The notes below the pieces were generated by a model. That model had not been told where the DNA came from, did not search any database, and worked only from the letters and a program-made list of their open reading frames with translations. 64,000 nucleotides of DNA from Actinokineospora enzanensis DSM 44649 (GTDB lineage Bacteria > Actinomycetota > Actinomycetes > Mycobacteriales > Pseudonocardiaceae): NCBI RefSeq assembly GCF_000374445.1, contig NZ_KB894416.1:62001-126000 (forward strand). The letters run 5' to 3'. A program made the translations under genes and the position numbers. Positions 1 to 8,250 of this stretch are shown piece by piece (the stretch's first letter is position 1; each line of letters begins with the position of its first letter).

Positions 1-2
1 CG

Positions 3-860
3 CTTTCCTATCCGAGTTCGGCGCCGAAGCATGCCTTGGGTGCGTTGGTGGCCGACATCGGTCGGGTGCAGCGACTGGCGGGCGAGCGGCAGCCCGCGAC
101 CGTTCAGGGCAGGCTGTCCGCGGCGAGCGCGGTGTTGTTCACCCTGGGCGCCGACGCGCTGATGAAACTCGGTGACAGTACCCGCGCGCGCCGCTGGTAC
201 CAGACCGCGATGATGGCCGCCGGCGACGCGGGGCGTCCTGAGCTGCGCGCACTGGTCCACGCACAGCAGACGATGCTGTCCTACTACTCCGGCCGCTTCG
301 ACGAAGCGGTCGAGCTGGCCCGGAACGCGCAGCAGCTACTGTCCGGCAGACCCTGCGGCCCGGCCGCGCTCGCGGCCGCTGCCGAGGGCCGCGCGCTTGC
401 CCGCCTCGACGATCACCGCGGCGCCGAGCAGGCCATCGGCAAGGCGCGGGACCTGGTCGACAAACTCGGTTCCCGACCGCCCGACGTGGCCTTCGAGTTC
501 GGCGAGGAGCGTCTGCTGCTCTACTTGTCTGGCACTCTCACCTACATGGGACAGCACACACGAGCCGAACGGGTCCAGGCGCGGGCGTTGGAGCTGTACG
601 CCCGCCGACCTCATGTCGTGGTCGACCCCGCCCTCATCACGCTCGACCAAGCCATCGGCCGAGTCGCCGCCGGGTGCCCCGCCGAGGGCTGCGCGCTGGC
701 CACGGCCACCCTGCGCGACCTCGACCCCGAGCACCACCGCACCCCCCTCCTGCTCAACCGAGCCCGCGAAGTCATCACCGTCGTTCCCGCCGGTCACCGC
801 GCCGCCGCCGCGACCGAACTTCGAGAACTACTCGCTGAGCAGTACGAGCGTTCGCGGTGA
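3..860 (+). CDS. TPR-type transcriptional regulator, C-terminal part (cut by window edge)
   Basis: The reading frame is open to the window edge, so the N-terminus is missing and the TTG at 36 need not be the start. The visible part is a run of Ala/Leu/Arg-rich helical pairs with TPR spacing, for example ARRWYQTAMMAAGDAG and GRFDEAVELARNAQQLL. This is the usual C-terminal half of actinomycete XRE-family regulators that carry an N-terminal helix-turn-helix, but no HTH is visible here, so that assignment is inference. The stop overlaps the next start by 4 bp (GTGA at 857-860), so it is translationally coupled to a kinase-like gene; regulator plus phosphotransferase pairs are common in this group. 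Confidence 0.6.
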   Translation, partial: LSYPSSAPKHALGALVADIGRVQRLAGERQPATVQGRLSAASAVLFTLGADALMKLGDSTRARRWYQTAMMAAGDAGRPELRALVHAQQTMLSYYSGRFDEAVELARNAQQLLSGRPCGPAALAAAAEGRALARLDDHRGAEQAIGKARDLVDKLGSRPPDVAFEFGEERLLLYLSGTLTYMGQHTRAERVQARALELYARRPHVVVDPALITLDQAIGRVAAGCPAEGCALATATLRDLDPEHHRTPLLLNRAREVITVVPAGHRAAAATELRELLAEQYERSR

Positions 861-1765
861 CCTCGATCCACGCCCCCATGGCACGCCTCACCGAGCAGAC
901 CTTTCTCCCCCAGAACACCCAGACCGTTGCCGAACACGCCTGCCGCGCCTACGGGCTCGACCCCGCAGGCGCGGTGTTGCTCCGCCACCAGACCAACGCG
1001 GTGTTCAAGCTCGTCACGGCCCCGGTCATCGTCAAGGTCACCCGCCCCGGAATCACCCACACCGATGTCGTCGTCTCCCTGGTCGAATGGCTGCACGAAC
1101 ACAACGTGCCGACCGTTTCCCTGATCCAGGGAAGCCCTCAGCCCCTGACCGTGGCCGGCTGCGCGGTGACCTTCTGGGAATACCTTCCCCAAAGCACACC
1201 GATCCTGGCACAAGAGATCGCCGAACCCCTACGAGTATTGCATGAGTGCCCACCGCCGCCGCAGGCACTTCCCGCCTTGGACCCGATCGGCGCGATCCAC
1301 CGCTCCATCGACACCAGCCGCATCCTCGACGACGACGAGCGACGCCTACTGCGCCGCACGTGCGGCGACCTCGAAACCCTCTACCGCCAACTGCCCTATC
1401 AGGACACATCGAGGGTCCTCCATGGTGACCCCCAGCATCGCAACACCCTGCGTGGCCCCGACTCCGTCGTCCTGTGCGACCTGGACAGCATGGTCATCGG
1501 ACCACCGGAATGGGACCTGGTCACCATCGAAGTCCACTGCCGCAGGTTCAGTCATCCACCGGATCACTACCGCGCCTTCGCCGACCGCTACGGCGCCGAC
1601 ATCCGCACATGGCACGGCTATCCCGTCCTCTCCGCTGTCCGTGAACTGCGGATGATCACCTCGAACGCGCGCAAGTCCGCCGCCGGAAGCGCCCAGGCAG
1701 ACGAGGTGCACCGACGCGTCCGGGACCTACATCTGGCACCGACAACCCCGTGGACGATCCTGTAG
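857..1765 (+). CDS. APH-family (aminoglycoside/choline kinase-like) phosphotransferase
   Basis: This 302-residue protein has the protein-kinase-like APH fold. A short N-lobe has an AVFKL strand and the candidate ATP-binding lysine in VIVKV (about residue 56). The C-lobe carries the catalytic loop HGDPQHRN (about residues 195-202), followed by CDLDSM in place of the usual metal-binding IDWE/DFG segment and by GPPEWDL, typical of the family. The substrate cannot be told from sequence; the family phosphorylates aminoglycosides, choline, homoserine or other small alcohols. It starts with GTG inside the stop of the upstream regulator, and a second gene of the same family follows after 21 bp, so the three probably form one operon. 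Confidence 0.8.
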   Translation: MTSIHAPMARLTEQTFLPQNTQTVAEHACRAYGLDPAGAVLLRHQTNAVFKLVTAPVIVKVTRPGITHTDVVVSLVEWLHEHNVPTVSLIQGSPQPLTVAGCAVTFWEYLPQSTPILAQEIAEPLRVLHECPPPPQALPALDPIGAIHRSIDTSRILDDDERRLLRRTCGDLETLYRQLPYQDTSRVLHGDPQHRNTLRGPDSVVLCDLDSMVIGPPEWDLVTIEVHCRRFSHPPDHYRAFADRYGADIRTWHGYPVLSAVRELRMITSNARKSAAGSAQADEVHRRVRDLHLAPTTPWTIL

Positions 1766-1786
1766 ATCTATACCAGGTGCCGGGAG

Positions 1787-2719
1787 GTGGGCGTTGCCGA
1801 GAAATGTGAAGTTCGAGGCGATGTGGCGCACAGGGTGACCGCTCCTCACGACGACCACGTCCGTCGCCTCGTGGTTCTGGCTGCCAAGCAGCTGGGTTTG
1901 GACTCACGTGGGCTGGACTTGTTGCACCGGCACGCGACCGCTGTGTACCTGCTTCCCGTGGAAGGCGTGGTCGCTCGTGTCCAGTTCGGCGACGTCGCCG
2001 CCGTCGGGCGGGCCGTGACGCTCACTCGCTGGTTGGCCGACCATGCGGTCCCGGTCACCGAACCGGCGCCGGGCGCGGGCCCGGTGGTCGTGGACTCGGC
2101 CGCGGTGAGCTTCTGGGTGCACTACCCCCAACCCTCTCCCGCACGCGTCCCGCCCGCGGCCCTCGGTCGGATCCTGCGTGACCTGCATGGCCTGCTCGCC
2201 CCGCCGGTGGACCTGCCGGTCTACCGACCGTTGGCCTCGCTGCTCGACACCGTCACGACCACCGAGGTCCTCGACCCGGCCGATCGCGGGTGGCTGCTCG
2301 ATACCGGTGCCGCGTTGCTGGCCGCCTACGACGCCCTGGACTTCCCGTTGGGGCGCGGATTCGTGCATGGCGACGCCTACCCGGGCAATCTCCTGTACGA
2401 CGCGCTCCGCGGCCGGTGGCTGCTGAGCGATTGGGAGGAAGCCGCCATCGGCCCCCGCGAACTCGACCTGGCGAACACCTACCAAGGGGTACGGATGGGC
2501 CGCACAGCCGCCGACCTCGACGAGTTCGCCGCCGCGTACGGCTACGACCTGCGGGACTGGTCGGGCCTGGACACGTTGCGCGGATTGCGGGACCTGCACA
2601 GCATCGGCGCCTTCCTGCTCCGCGCCGCCGCGGGCGACCGATTCGCTCACGACGAAGTCACCCATCGACTCGACGTGCTGCGCCGAGGGGACCCGACGAC
2701 TCCCTGGCACACCAGGTGA
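1787..2719 (+). CDS. APH-family phosphotransferase, second copy
   Basis: A 310-residue APH-fold protein clearly related to its upstream neighbour: AVYLLP strand, catalytic loop HGDAYPGNLLYD, metal-binding segment LSDWEEAAIGPRELDL and the same Trp-rich C-terminal end (TTPWHTR against TTPWTIL). The N-lobe position that is lysine in the first copy (VIVKV) reads VVARV here, so the usual ATP-anchoring lysine is arginine. Activity may therefore be altered, or another lysine used. The GTG at 1787 sits right on a GGGAGG sequence, so the in-frame GTG at 1823, after GAGG, is a realistic alternative start. The pair looks like a tandem duplication that has diverged. Confidence 0.78.
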   Translation: MGVAEKCEVRGDVAHRVTAPHDDHVRRLVVLAAKQLGLDSRGLDLLHRHATAVYLLPVEGVVARVQFGDVAAVGRAVTLTRWLADHAVPVTEPAPGAGPVVVDSAAVSFWVHYPQPSPARVPPAALGRILRDLHGLLAPPVDLPVYRPLASLLDTVTTTEVLDPADRGWLLDTGAALLAAYDALDFPLGRGFVHGDAYPGNLLYDALRGRWLLSDWEEAAIGPRELDLANTYQGVRMGRTAADLDEFAAAYGYDLRDWSGLDTLRGLRDLHSIGAFLLRAAAGDRFAHDEVTHRLDVLRRGDPTTPWHTR

Positions 2720-2867
2720 TCGTGGGCCGGTCAAGGCATCCACAGGCAAGATCGACACAAGCCCGCGCAACCGCCTCGACCGGTAGAATGGATCTCGGGG
2801 GATCCCCGCGAGTTGTCCACAACGAGGCCGGATCATCCACATCCCGGCCGGGGCTGTTGCGCGAGGC

Positions 2868-3130
2868 TCAGGCCGCGGTCTGCTGTGCGTGAATGGCCGC
2901 CGCACCCGACTCGGTGAGCCAGGCGGTGAGGGTTCGCAGGCCTGGGTGGATCACGCGCAGGGTTTCGATGTCGGCGTGCCGCGGTCGCCCGCCAGCCAGC
3001 GTTTCCTGGTCTCGACGACCGCAGGCATGATCGCGGCGGCTTCCGTGTCGGTGCGTTGCGCGTAGCGGACCGGCACGCCGATGGCCTCTGTGATCGCGGC
3101 GGCGGCACGTGACGCAGGCGCACACCACCG
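2868..3130 (-). pseudogene. Remnant of an NmrA-like NAD(P)-binding protein (frameshifted)
   Basis: Two adjoining minus-strand frames together read like the C-terminal end of NmrA/HSCARG-type NAD(P)-binding proteins. One frame, about 3130 to 2985, holds AITEAIGVPVRYAQ, the family's A-I-x-x-x-x-G-x-P-V-x-Y helix and strand. The next frame runs to the stop at 2868 and holds HPGLRTLTAWLTESGAAAI, like the terminal TFxxWLxxxGAxxI helix. The two are joined only by a frameshift near 2985 and no start lies upstream, so I read this as a decayed gene. The family assignment rests on short motifs. The surrounding 2720-3412 stretch has no intact large gene. Confidence 0.4.
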
Positions 3131-3260
3131 TCACGAAACCACCCGCGCACACTACGTCGAATGCGGCACCCGCCTGAATCTCCGATCCACCGGCCGACCA
3201 CCCCGCCACTGCGGCCCGACCTGCCGCCAACGCGCCCATCGTCGCCGCGCCGCAGGCTGA
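3081..3260 (+). CDS. Small Cys-containing ORF resembling CRQRAHRRR zinc-ribbon proteins
   Basis: This 59-codon ORF starts at ATG 3081. Its second half, VECGTRLNLRSTGRPPRHC then GPTCRQRAHRRRAAG, resembles the short actinobacterial family with a C-x2-C ... STGRPxRYC-x3-CRQRAHRRR zinc-binding core. The first CxxC cysteine appears to be missing (VEC rather than CxxC). The N-terminal 20 residues overlap the NmrA-like remnant on the other strand, and I see no good ribosome binding site. It may be a fragment left after a rearrangement rather than a working gene. 3261-3412 holds nothing I recognise. Confidence 0.35.
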   Translation: MASVIAAAARDAGAHHRHETTRAHYVECGTRLNLRSTGRPPRHCGPTCRQRAHRRRAAG

Positions 3261-3412
3261 ACGGCCACGGCGCCAGACCCACGGGCAGGCACAGCATTGT
3301 CTCTCCCGGCCTGGCAACGGGTCGAGCCGATCGCTCGCCAAGTGCTGGACAGACCGGTGGCGTTGAGCAACGGCCAACGCCACCAGCCTGCTTCCAGAGG
3401 CGGAGTCTTGGG

Positions 3413-5008
3413 TCAGGGCTTGGGGAAGACCGGGAGGTCCGGGGCGCAGACCTGGCCCGGGGCCGGGACCTTCAGGTTCACCAGGTAGTCCGCCGCGATC
3501 CGGTCCGTGCACGTGCTGTCGCCCAGGATGCAGTGGCCGAACGCGTCCACGCTGACCAGGCGGGAGTTTCCCAGTTCGGCGGCCATGCGTTGGCCGAATT
3601 GGTATCGGGTCGCCGGGTCGTTGTAGTTGCTGAAGACCAGGACCGGGTTGGGGGTCTTGCGGTCCCATGGACCCGCGTACCGGTCGGCGAAAACCGGCCA
3701 TTCCGCGCACAGTGCCTGGTCGCCCCAGGCGCCGTGGCGGCCGTAGGTGGGCATTTCGCGGTCCCAGCGGTCGGCGGTTCGGGGGACGTCGGTGAGTTTG
3801 TTGTGGAACGGTTTGTCGCTGCAGTTGACCGCCGCGTACGAGTCGTCGCCGGTGTAGGGGCTGTCGGGGTTGTCGAGGCGGGTGTTGCCGGACAGCAGGG
3901 ACGCGGCCTGGCCCGGTGCCAGGAGGGCGGGGTGCGGGGCGAGGGACGGGTGGATGATGTCGTACAACTCCTGCAACAGCCTCGCCAGGTCGGGCAGTTC
4001 CGGCCGCGAATAGAGAATGCTGCCGGTCGCGCTCACGAACAGTCCGTACGTCACCTCGGTGCCGTCCGACAGTTTCACCGGACCGTGCGTTTTCAGGTAT
4101 TCCCGGCTTTCGTCGAACTTCGCCCGCGCGCCGCCACTGTATGCGCATAGCGGGCCTGCTTTGTCGCATTCCTTGAGGAACGCGTCCAGGGAGATCTCGA
4201 AACCGGCCGTGCGCTGGTGGTCGTATTCCGAGCCGTCCGAGGTACGCAGCGCGGGGTCGACGTTGCCGTCCAGCACGATCGCGCGGGACCGTTGTGGGAA
4301 AAGGTTGACGTAGGTGGCGCCGAGCAGGGTGCCGTAGGAGAAGCCGAGGTAGTTGAGCTTGTCGTCGCCCACACCCGCGCGCATCAGGTCGAGGTCGCGG
4401 GCGACGTCCTGTGTGGACATATGGGCGAGCAGCGGGCCTGCGAACCGGTCGCAGTACTGGCCGTACTCGCGGGTGCCCTCGATCGTGTCGCGAATCTCCT
4501 TCCTGGTGTACGGCACGGCGGCGATCTTGGCGTTCACCGCGGCCGCGTCCTCCGCGGTGGCGAAGCAGCGGAGAGTGGTGCTGCGCCCGATGCCGCGCGG
4601 GTCGAAGCCGATGATGTCGAAGCGGTCCAGGACGGCGGGCTGCACGATCCGGGACGCGACGGTCGGCAGGGCGAAGCCGGAGCCGCCCGGACCGCCGGGG
4701 TTGAGGAACAGCGAGCCGATCCGGTGGGTCGGGCTGTCGGCGGCGCGGCGCAGCATGGCGATGCTGATCGTGCCCAGCCGCGGGCGGTCGTGGTCCAGTG
4801 GCACGTTGTAGTCGGCGCAGCTGTACTTCGTCCGCTCGCCGGGCGGCATGGTCGTCGGGAGCGCGTCGGCCGGGCAGGTGTGCCACGCCACCGGCACCGG
4901 GGTGGCGGGTGCCGGGGCCGCGGTCGCGGTCGCGGTGGGCGCCACCACCACCCCGGCGACGAGCGCGGCCACCGCAGCGGCGGCGCGGGTCAAGGTACGC
5001 ATGGTCAC
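3413..5008 (-). CDS. Secreted tripeptidyl aminopeptidase-type alpha/beta hydrolase
   Basis: The 531-residue protein has a Sec signal peptide (basic start, hydrophobic AAAAVAALVAGVVVAP, Ala-rich cleavage region near residue 31) and an alpha/beta-hydrolase fold of the SlpD/SlpE/TAP type (peptidase family S33), which removes N-terminal tripeptides outside the cell. Oxyanion segment LNPGGPGGSG, nucleophile elbow GFSYGTLLG, catalytic Asp region SNYNDPAT and catalytic His in FGHCIL are all present. A GAGGGG sequence at about 5014-5019 serves GTG 5008 (5-nt spacer) or ATG 5002 (11 nt). It follows egtD on the same strand after 145 bp and is probably a separate unit. Confidence 0.88.
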   Translation of the reverse strand: MTMRTLTRAAAAVAALVAGVVVAPTATATAAPAPATPVPVAWHTCPADALPTTMPPGERTKYSCADYNVPLDHDRPRLGTISIAMLRRAADSPTHRIGSLFLNPGGPGGSGFALPTVASRIVQPAVLDRFDIIGFDPRGIGRSTTLRCFATAEDAAAVNAKIAAVPYTRKEIRDTIEGTREYGQYCDRFAGPLLAHMSTQDVARDLDLMRAGVGDDKLNYLGFSYGTLLGATYVNLFPQRSRAIVLDGNVDPALRTSDGSEYDHQRTAGFEISLDAFLKECDKAGPLCAYSGGARAKFDESREYLKTHGPVKLSDGTEVTYGLFVSATGSILYSRPELPDLARLLQELYDIIHPSLAPHPALLAPGQAASLLSGNTRLDNPDSPYTGDDSYAAVNCSDKPFHNKLTDVPRTADRWDREMPTYGRHGAWGDQALCAEWPVFADRYAGPWDRKTPNPVLVFSNYNDPATRYQFGQRMAAELGNSRLVSVDAFGHCILGDSTCTDRIAADYLVNLKVPAPGQVCAPDLPVFPKP

Positions 5009-5153
5009 GAATTTCCCCTCGTTTTCACGTACATGACCAGACGAGACTCACACGTGAATACGAGGGGAAACATCCGCGAATCGGCGCAATTATCACCGAC
5101 ATCCGGCCGCTGACGAAAGACAGGGGCCGGACAGGTGACCACCTACACTATAG

Positions 5154-6134
5154 CTAATCCGCCCTGGCCAGGGACAGTGCGAACCGGCCTGCGGTGTCGG
5201 TCCACCAGCGCTCCAGGGTGAACCCGGCGTCCGAGAGTTCGACGGCGACCCCGTCCCGGCGGAATTTCGCCGAGATCTCGGTCCGCATTTCCTCGCCCTC
5301 GGCAAATCCCACTTCCAGACCCAAAGCGGATATCGTGGCCGTGATCTCCCGGCGGGCCCGTAGCCGCATCTCGATCCATTCCTGTTCCGAGTCCCACACC
5401 GCCACGTGCGCGAAGTCGTCCGGGTCGAAATCGGCGTCCAGCTCGCGGTTGAGCACGTGCAGGACGTTGCGGTTGAACTCCGCGGTGACCCCGCGTGCGT
5501 CGTCGTAGGCCTGGACCAGGGTCCGCTCGTCCTTGACCAGGTCGGTGCCCAGCAGCAGCCACTCCCCCGGCTTCAGCACGCCGCGGATCGCGGTCAGGAA
5601 CTCGGCGCGCTCGGCGGGCAGGAAGTTGCCGATCGTGCCGCCCAGGAACGCCACCAGCCGGGGCGGCTCGCCCGGCAGCAGGCCAAGGTGCTCGGTGAAG
5701 TCGCCGACCACGCCGCTGACCCGGATCCCGGCGTACTCCTCGGCCAGCGCCGTCGTCGCCTCGCGCAGGGCCGAGTCGGAGACGTCCAGCGCCACGATGT
5801 GCGCCAGCGTGCCCGCCGCACGCAGGGCGTCGAGCAGCAGGCGGGTCTTCTCCGACGAGCCGGAACCCAGCTCGACCAGGGTGTGCGCGCCGGTGACGGC
5901 GGCGATCTCGGGGGCGCGCTGGGCCAGGATCTCCCGCTCGGCGCGTGTCGGATAGTACTCGGGCAGTCGGGTGATCTCCTCGAACAGCTCACTGCCCCGC
6001 GCGTCGTAGAACCACTTCGGCGGCAGCGACTTCGGGTCCGCGGCCAGGCCCTCCCGCGCGTCCTTGGCCAGCGCCCGCGCGGCGTGGTCGTCGGGCAGGT
6101 GCACTTCCACTGGGTCGAGCAGGTGGTCAGTCAT
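5154..6134 (-). CDS. egtD: L-histidine N-alpha-methyltransferase EgtD
   Basis: EgtD trimethylates histidine to hercynine with SAM, the first step of ergothioneine synthesis. The 326-residue length, the N-terminal KWFYDARGSELFEEITRLPEYYPTR block (about residues 40-64), the SAM loop VELGSGSSEKT (about 87-97), FLGGTIGNF and the C-terminal EMRTEISAKF segment are diagnostic of the family. The ATG at 6134 lies inside the end of egtC (8-bp overlap), so it is the last gene of the egtABCD operon. No egtE (PLP-dependent C-S lyase) follows; the next gene is a secreted hydrolase, so the last step must be encoded elsewhere. Confidence 0.95.
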   Translation of the reverse strand: MTDHLLDPVEVHLPDDHAARALAKDAREGLAADPKSLPPKWFYDARGSELFEEITRLPEYYPTRAEREILAQRAPEIAAVTGAHTLVELGSGSSEKTRLLLDALRAAGTLAHIVALDVSDSALREATTALAEEYAGIRVSGVVGDFTEHLGLLPGEPPRLVAFLGGTIGNFLPAERAEFLTAIRGVLKPGEWLLLGTDLVKDERTLVQAYDDARGVTAEFNRNVLHVLNRELDADFDPDDFAHVAVWDSEQEWIEMRLRARREITATISALGLEVGFAEGEEMRTEISAKFRRDGVAVELSDAGFTLERWWTDTAGRFALSLARAD

Positions 6135-6912
6135 CTGCGGTGGTGTCCCTTTCGGGGGAGGTGGGCCCGAGCGCGCGCACCCGCACGTCCGGGGCAGGGG
6201 TCAGGGTGGCGACCAGCAGCGACCGGTCCGCCACCGGGGTCCACTGTGGATCGTCGGCCCACGGTTCGGAGGCTACGACCACGCTGTCGGGTCCGCACAG
6301 CACGGACAGCGAGTGCCACCACGTCGTGGCCACCAGCGTCGTGCCGTCGGTGAGCAGGAAGTTGAGCCGGGAGTCCGGCGCGACCTCGGCGACGAGCAGC
6401 GCCACCTCGGCGACGGCGTCCGCCGGGTCCACACCGGACCGTAGTCGTTCACGGACCATCGCCCACAACAGCGCGCTGTCGGTGGGCGCGTCCAAGGTAA
6501 TCAAGTCGACAATGGACAGTGAGGCGGCCAGCCCGGCCACACTGTGCGGCCAGCCGGTGACGCGTCCATTGTGGCTGAACAGCCAGCGCCCCTCGGCGAA
6601 CGGCGCGCACGCGGTGTCCACGACGGGCATCCCGAACGTGGCCGAACGCACCGCCGCCAGGACGGCGCGACTGCTCGTCACCGCCGCCAGCTGGGCGAAC
6701 GACGCGTCCGTCCACATCGGAACCGCCCGCCGGTACCGCACCGGCGGTGCCTCGTCGTCGAGGTACCAGCCGACGCCGAAACCGTCCACGTTGACGGTCC
6801 CGCCGCCGCGCATGTCCGCGGGCGCCCAGGTCTGCCGCAGCAGCCCGGACGGCCCGTCGAGCAGACCGGCCAAGGGCACGGCGGGACCCAGGTAACCCAG
6901 ATGGCGGCACAT
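6127..6912 (-). CDS. egtC: Ergothioneine biosynthesis glutamine-amidotransferase-type hydrolase EgtC
   Basis: EgtC removes the gamma-glutamyl group from the EgtB product gamma-glutamyl-hercynylcysteine S-oxide. The protein (261 aa) begins MCRHLGYLG, so Cys2 becomes the N-terminal nucleophile after Met removal, as in class II glutamine amidotransferases. GVGWYLDD, FSHNGRVTG (glutamate-binding Asn-Gly) and TDSALLWAMV are typical of the family. It starts 3 bp after egtB and overlaps egtD by 8 bp, so translation is coupled through the operon. Confidence 0.93.
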   Translation of the reverse strand: MCRHLGYLGPAVPLAGLLDGPSGLLRQTWAPADMRGGGTVNVDGFGVGWYLDDEAPPVRYRRAVPMWTDASFAQLAAVTSSRAVLAAVRSATFGMPVVDTACAPFAEGRWLFSHNGRVTGWPHSVAGLAASLSIVDLITLDAPTDSALLWAMVRERLRSGVDPADAVAEVALLVAEVAPDSRLNFLLTDGTTLVATTWWHSLSVLCGPDSVVVASEPWADDPQWTPVADRSLLVATLTPAPDVRVRALGPTSPERDTTADD

Positions 6913-6915
6913 CCG

Positions 6916-8250
6916 TCAGCGCGCCTCGGCGGGCGTCGCGTCCCGCGCGCACCGGAAGCCGGAGAAGATCTGCCGCCGGATCGGGTGATCCCAGTTGCGG
7001 AACGTCCCGCGCACCGCCGACGCGTCGGTGCCGAACGACCCGCCTCGGAGCATCTTGTAGTCGCCGCCGAAGAACACCTCGGAGTACTCCCGGTACGGGA
7101 ACGCCGCGAACTCCGGGTACGGGTGGAAGCCCGAGTCGAGCCACTCCCACACGTCCCCGATCAGCTGCCGCACGCCCAACGGCGACTCGCCCCTCGGGTA
7201 CGAGCCGACCGGCGCGGGCCGCAGGTGCCGCTGCCCGAGGTTGGCGTGTTCCGGCGTCGGGTCCTCGTCACCCCACGGAAACCGGCGGGACCGCCCGGTC
7301 GCGGGATCGAAACGGGCCGCCTTCTCCCATTCCGTCTCGGTCGGCAGCCGCTTGCCCGCCCAGGTCGCGTATGCCTGGGCCTCGTGGAAGCAGACGTGCA
7401 CGACCGGCTCGTCCAACGGGACGGGTTCCACATTCCCGAACCGCCGCCGAAACCAGGTGTCGCCCTGCAACTCCCAGAACTCGGGTGCGACAAGTCCCGC
7501 TTCCTGCCGGTGCGCCCAGCCTGCCGCCGACCACCAGCGCGGCTGGTCGTACCCGCCGGAGTCGAGGAACTCCAGGTAGTCGCCGTTGCTGACCGGCACG
7601 GTGTCGATGTAGAAGGCGTCCACGAACGTGCGGAACGCGGGCCGCTCGTTGTCCAGCGCCCACGGCTCGGTCGACGTACCCATGGTGAACTCCCCCGCCG
7701 GGACGAACACCTCGCGCCGGTCGGGCCGGGTCGCGGGTTCCGGATCGGGCGCGTGCAACACCGGCGCGCCGATCCGCAACTGGTGCGTGGCCAGCATGGT
7801 CTCGTCGTGCTGCTGCTCGTGCTGGACGATCATGCCGAACGCGAAGCCCTGGTCGACCAGCCTGCGCCCCTCCAGCGGACTGCGGTCCAGCACGTCGAAC
7901 ACCTTGTCCCGCACCTCGCGCACATACGTGCGCGCCTCCAGCGGCGAGAGCAGCGGTAACGCCGGTCTGTTGGCCCGCGCGTGCTGGAACGCGTCATACA
8001 GCTCGTCGATGTCCTGGCGCACCGGCTCGCGGCCGCCGACATCGCGCACCAGCCAGAGCTCCTCCTGGTTGCCGATGTGCGCGAGGTCCCAGACCAGCGG
8101 CGACATCAGCCTGGAGTGCTGCCGGACGAGGTCGCCGTCGTCCACCGCCTCGGTGAGCAGCGTGCTGCGCTCGCGTGCGCGGACCAGTTGCTCGGCGACC
8201 CTGGCCCGGAGCTGCTCCGGCTCCAGAAGTCGATCATCCATCGTGGTCAC
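6916..8250 (-). CDS. egtB: Sulfoxide synthase EgtB (hercynine:gamma-glutamylcysteine)
   Basis: EgtB is the non-haem iron enzyme that joins hercynine to gamma-glutamylcysteine with O2. The 444-residue protein has an N-terminal DinB-like helical domain with the three iron-ligand histidines, one in LAHIGNQEE (about His58) and two in QHEQQHDE (about His144 and His148). A formylglycine-generating-enzyme-like domain follows (about 180-440, VFVPAGEFTMGT to RGGSFGTDASAVRGTFRNW). The GTG at 8250 overlaps the egtA stop by 4 bp (GTGA); the ATG at 8241 is an alternative start. The open frame continues far upstream, but that part is antisense-like read-through under egtA. Confidence 0.94.
   Translation of the reverse strand: MTTMDDRLLEPEQLRARVAEQLVRARERSTLLTEAVDDGDLVRQHSRLMSPLVWDLAHIGNQEELWLVRDVGGREPVRQDIDELYDAFQHARANRPALPLLSPLEARTYVREVRDKVFDVLDRSPLEGRRLVDQGFAFGMIVQHEQQHDETMLATHQLRIGAPVLHAPDPEPATRPDRREVFVPAGEFTMGTSTEPWALDNERPAFRTFVDAFYIDTVPVSNGDYLEFLDSGGYDQPRWWSAAGWAHRQEAGLVAPEFWELQGDTWFRRRFGNVEPVPLDEPVVHVCFHEAQAYATWAGKRLPTETEWEKAARFDPATGRSRRFPWGDEDPTPEHANLGQRHLRPAPVGSYPRGESPLGVRQLIGDVWEWLDSGFHPYPEFAAFPYREYSEVFFGGDYKMLRGGSFGTDASAVRGTFRNWDHPIRRQIFSGFRCARDATPAEAR

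Noticed and set aside
3296-4886. Long minus-strand frame through the secreted hydrolase gene
   Set aside because: It is the +1 frame of the hydrolase gene, Arg/Pro-rich, with no domain; only its last about 40 codons (2868-2990) were kept as part of an NmrA-like remnant.
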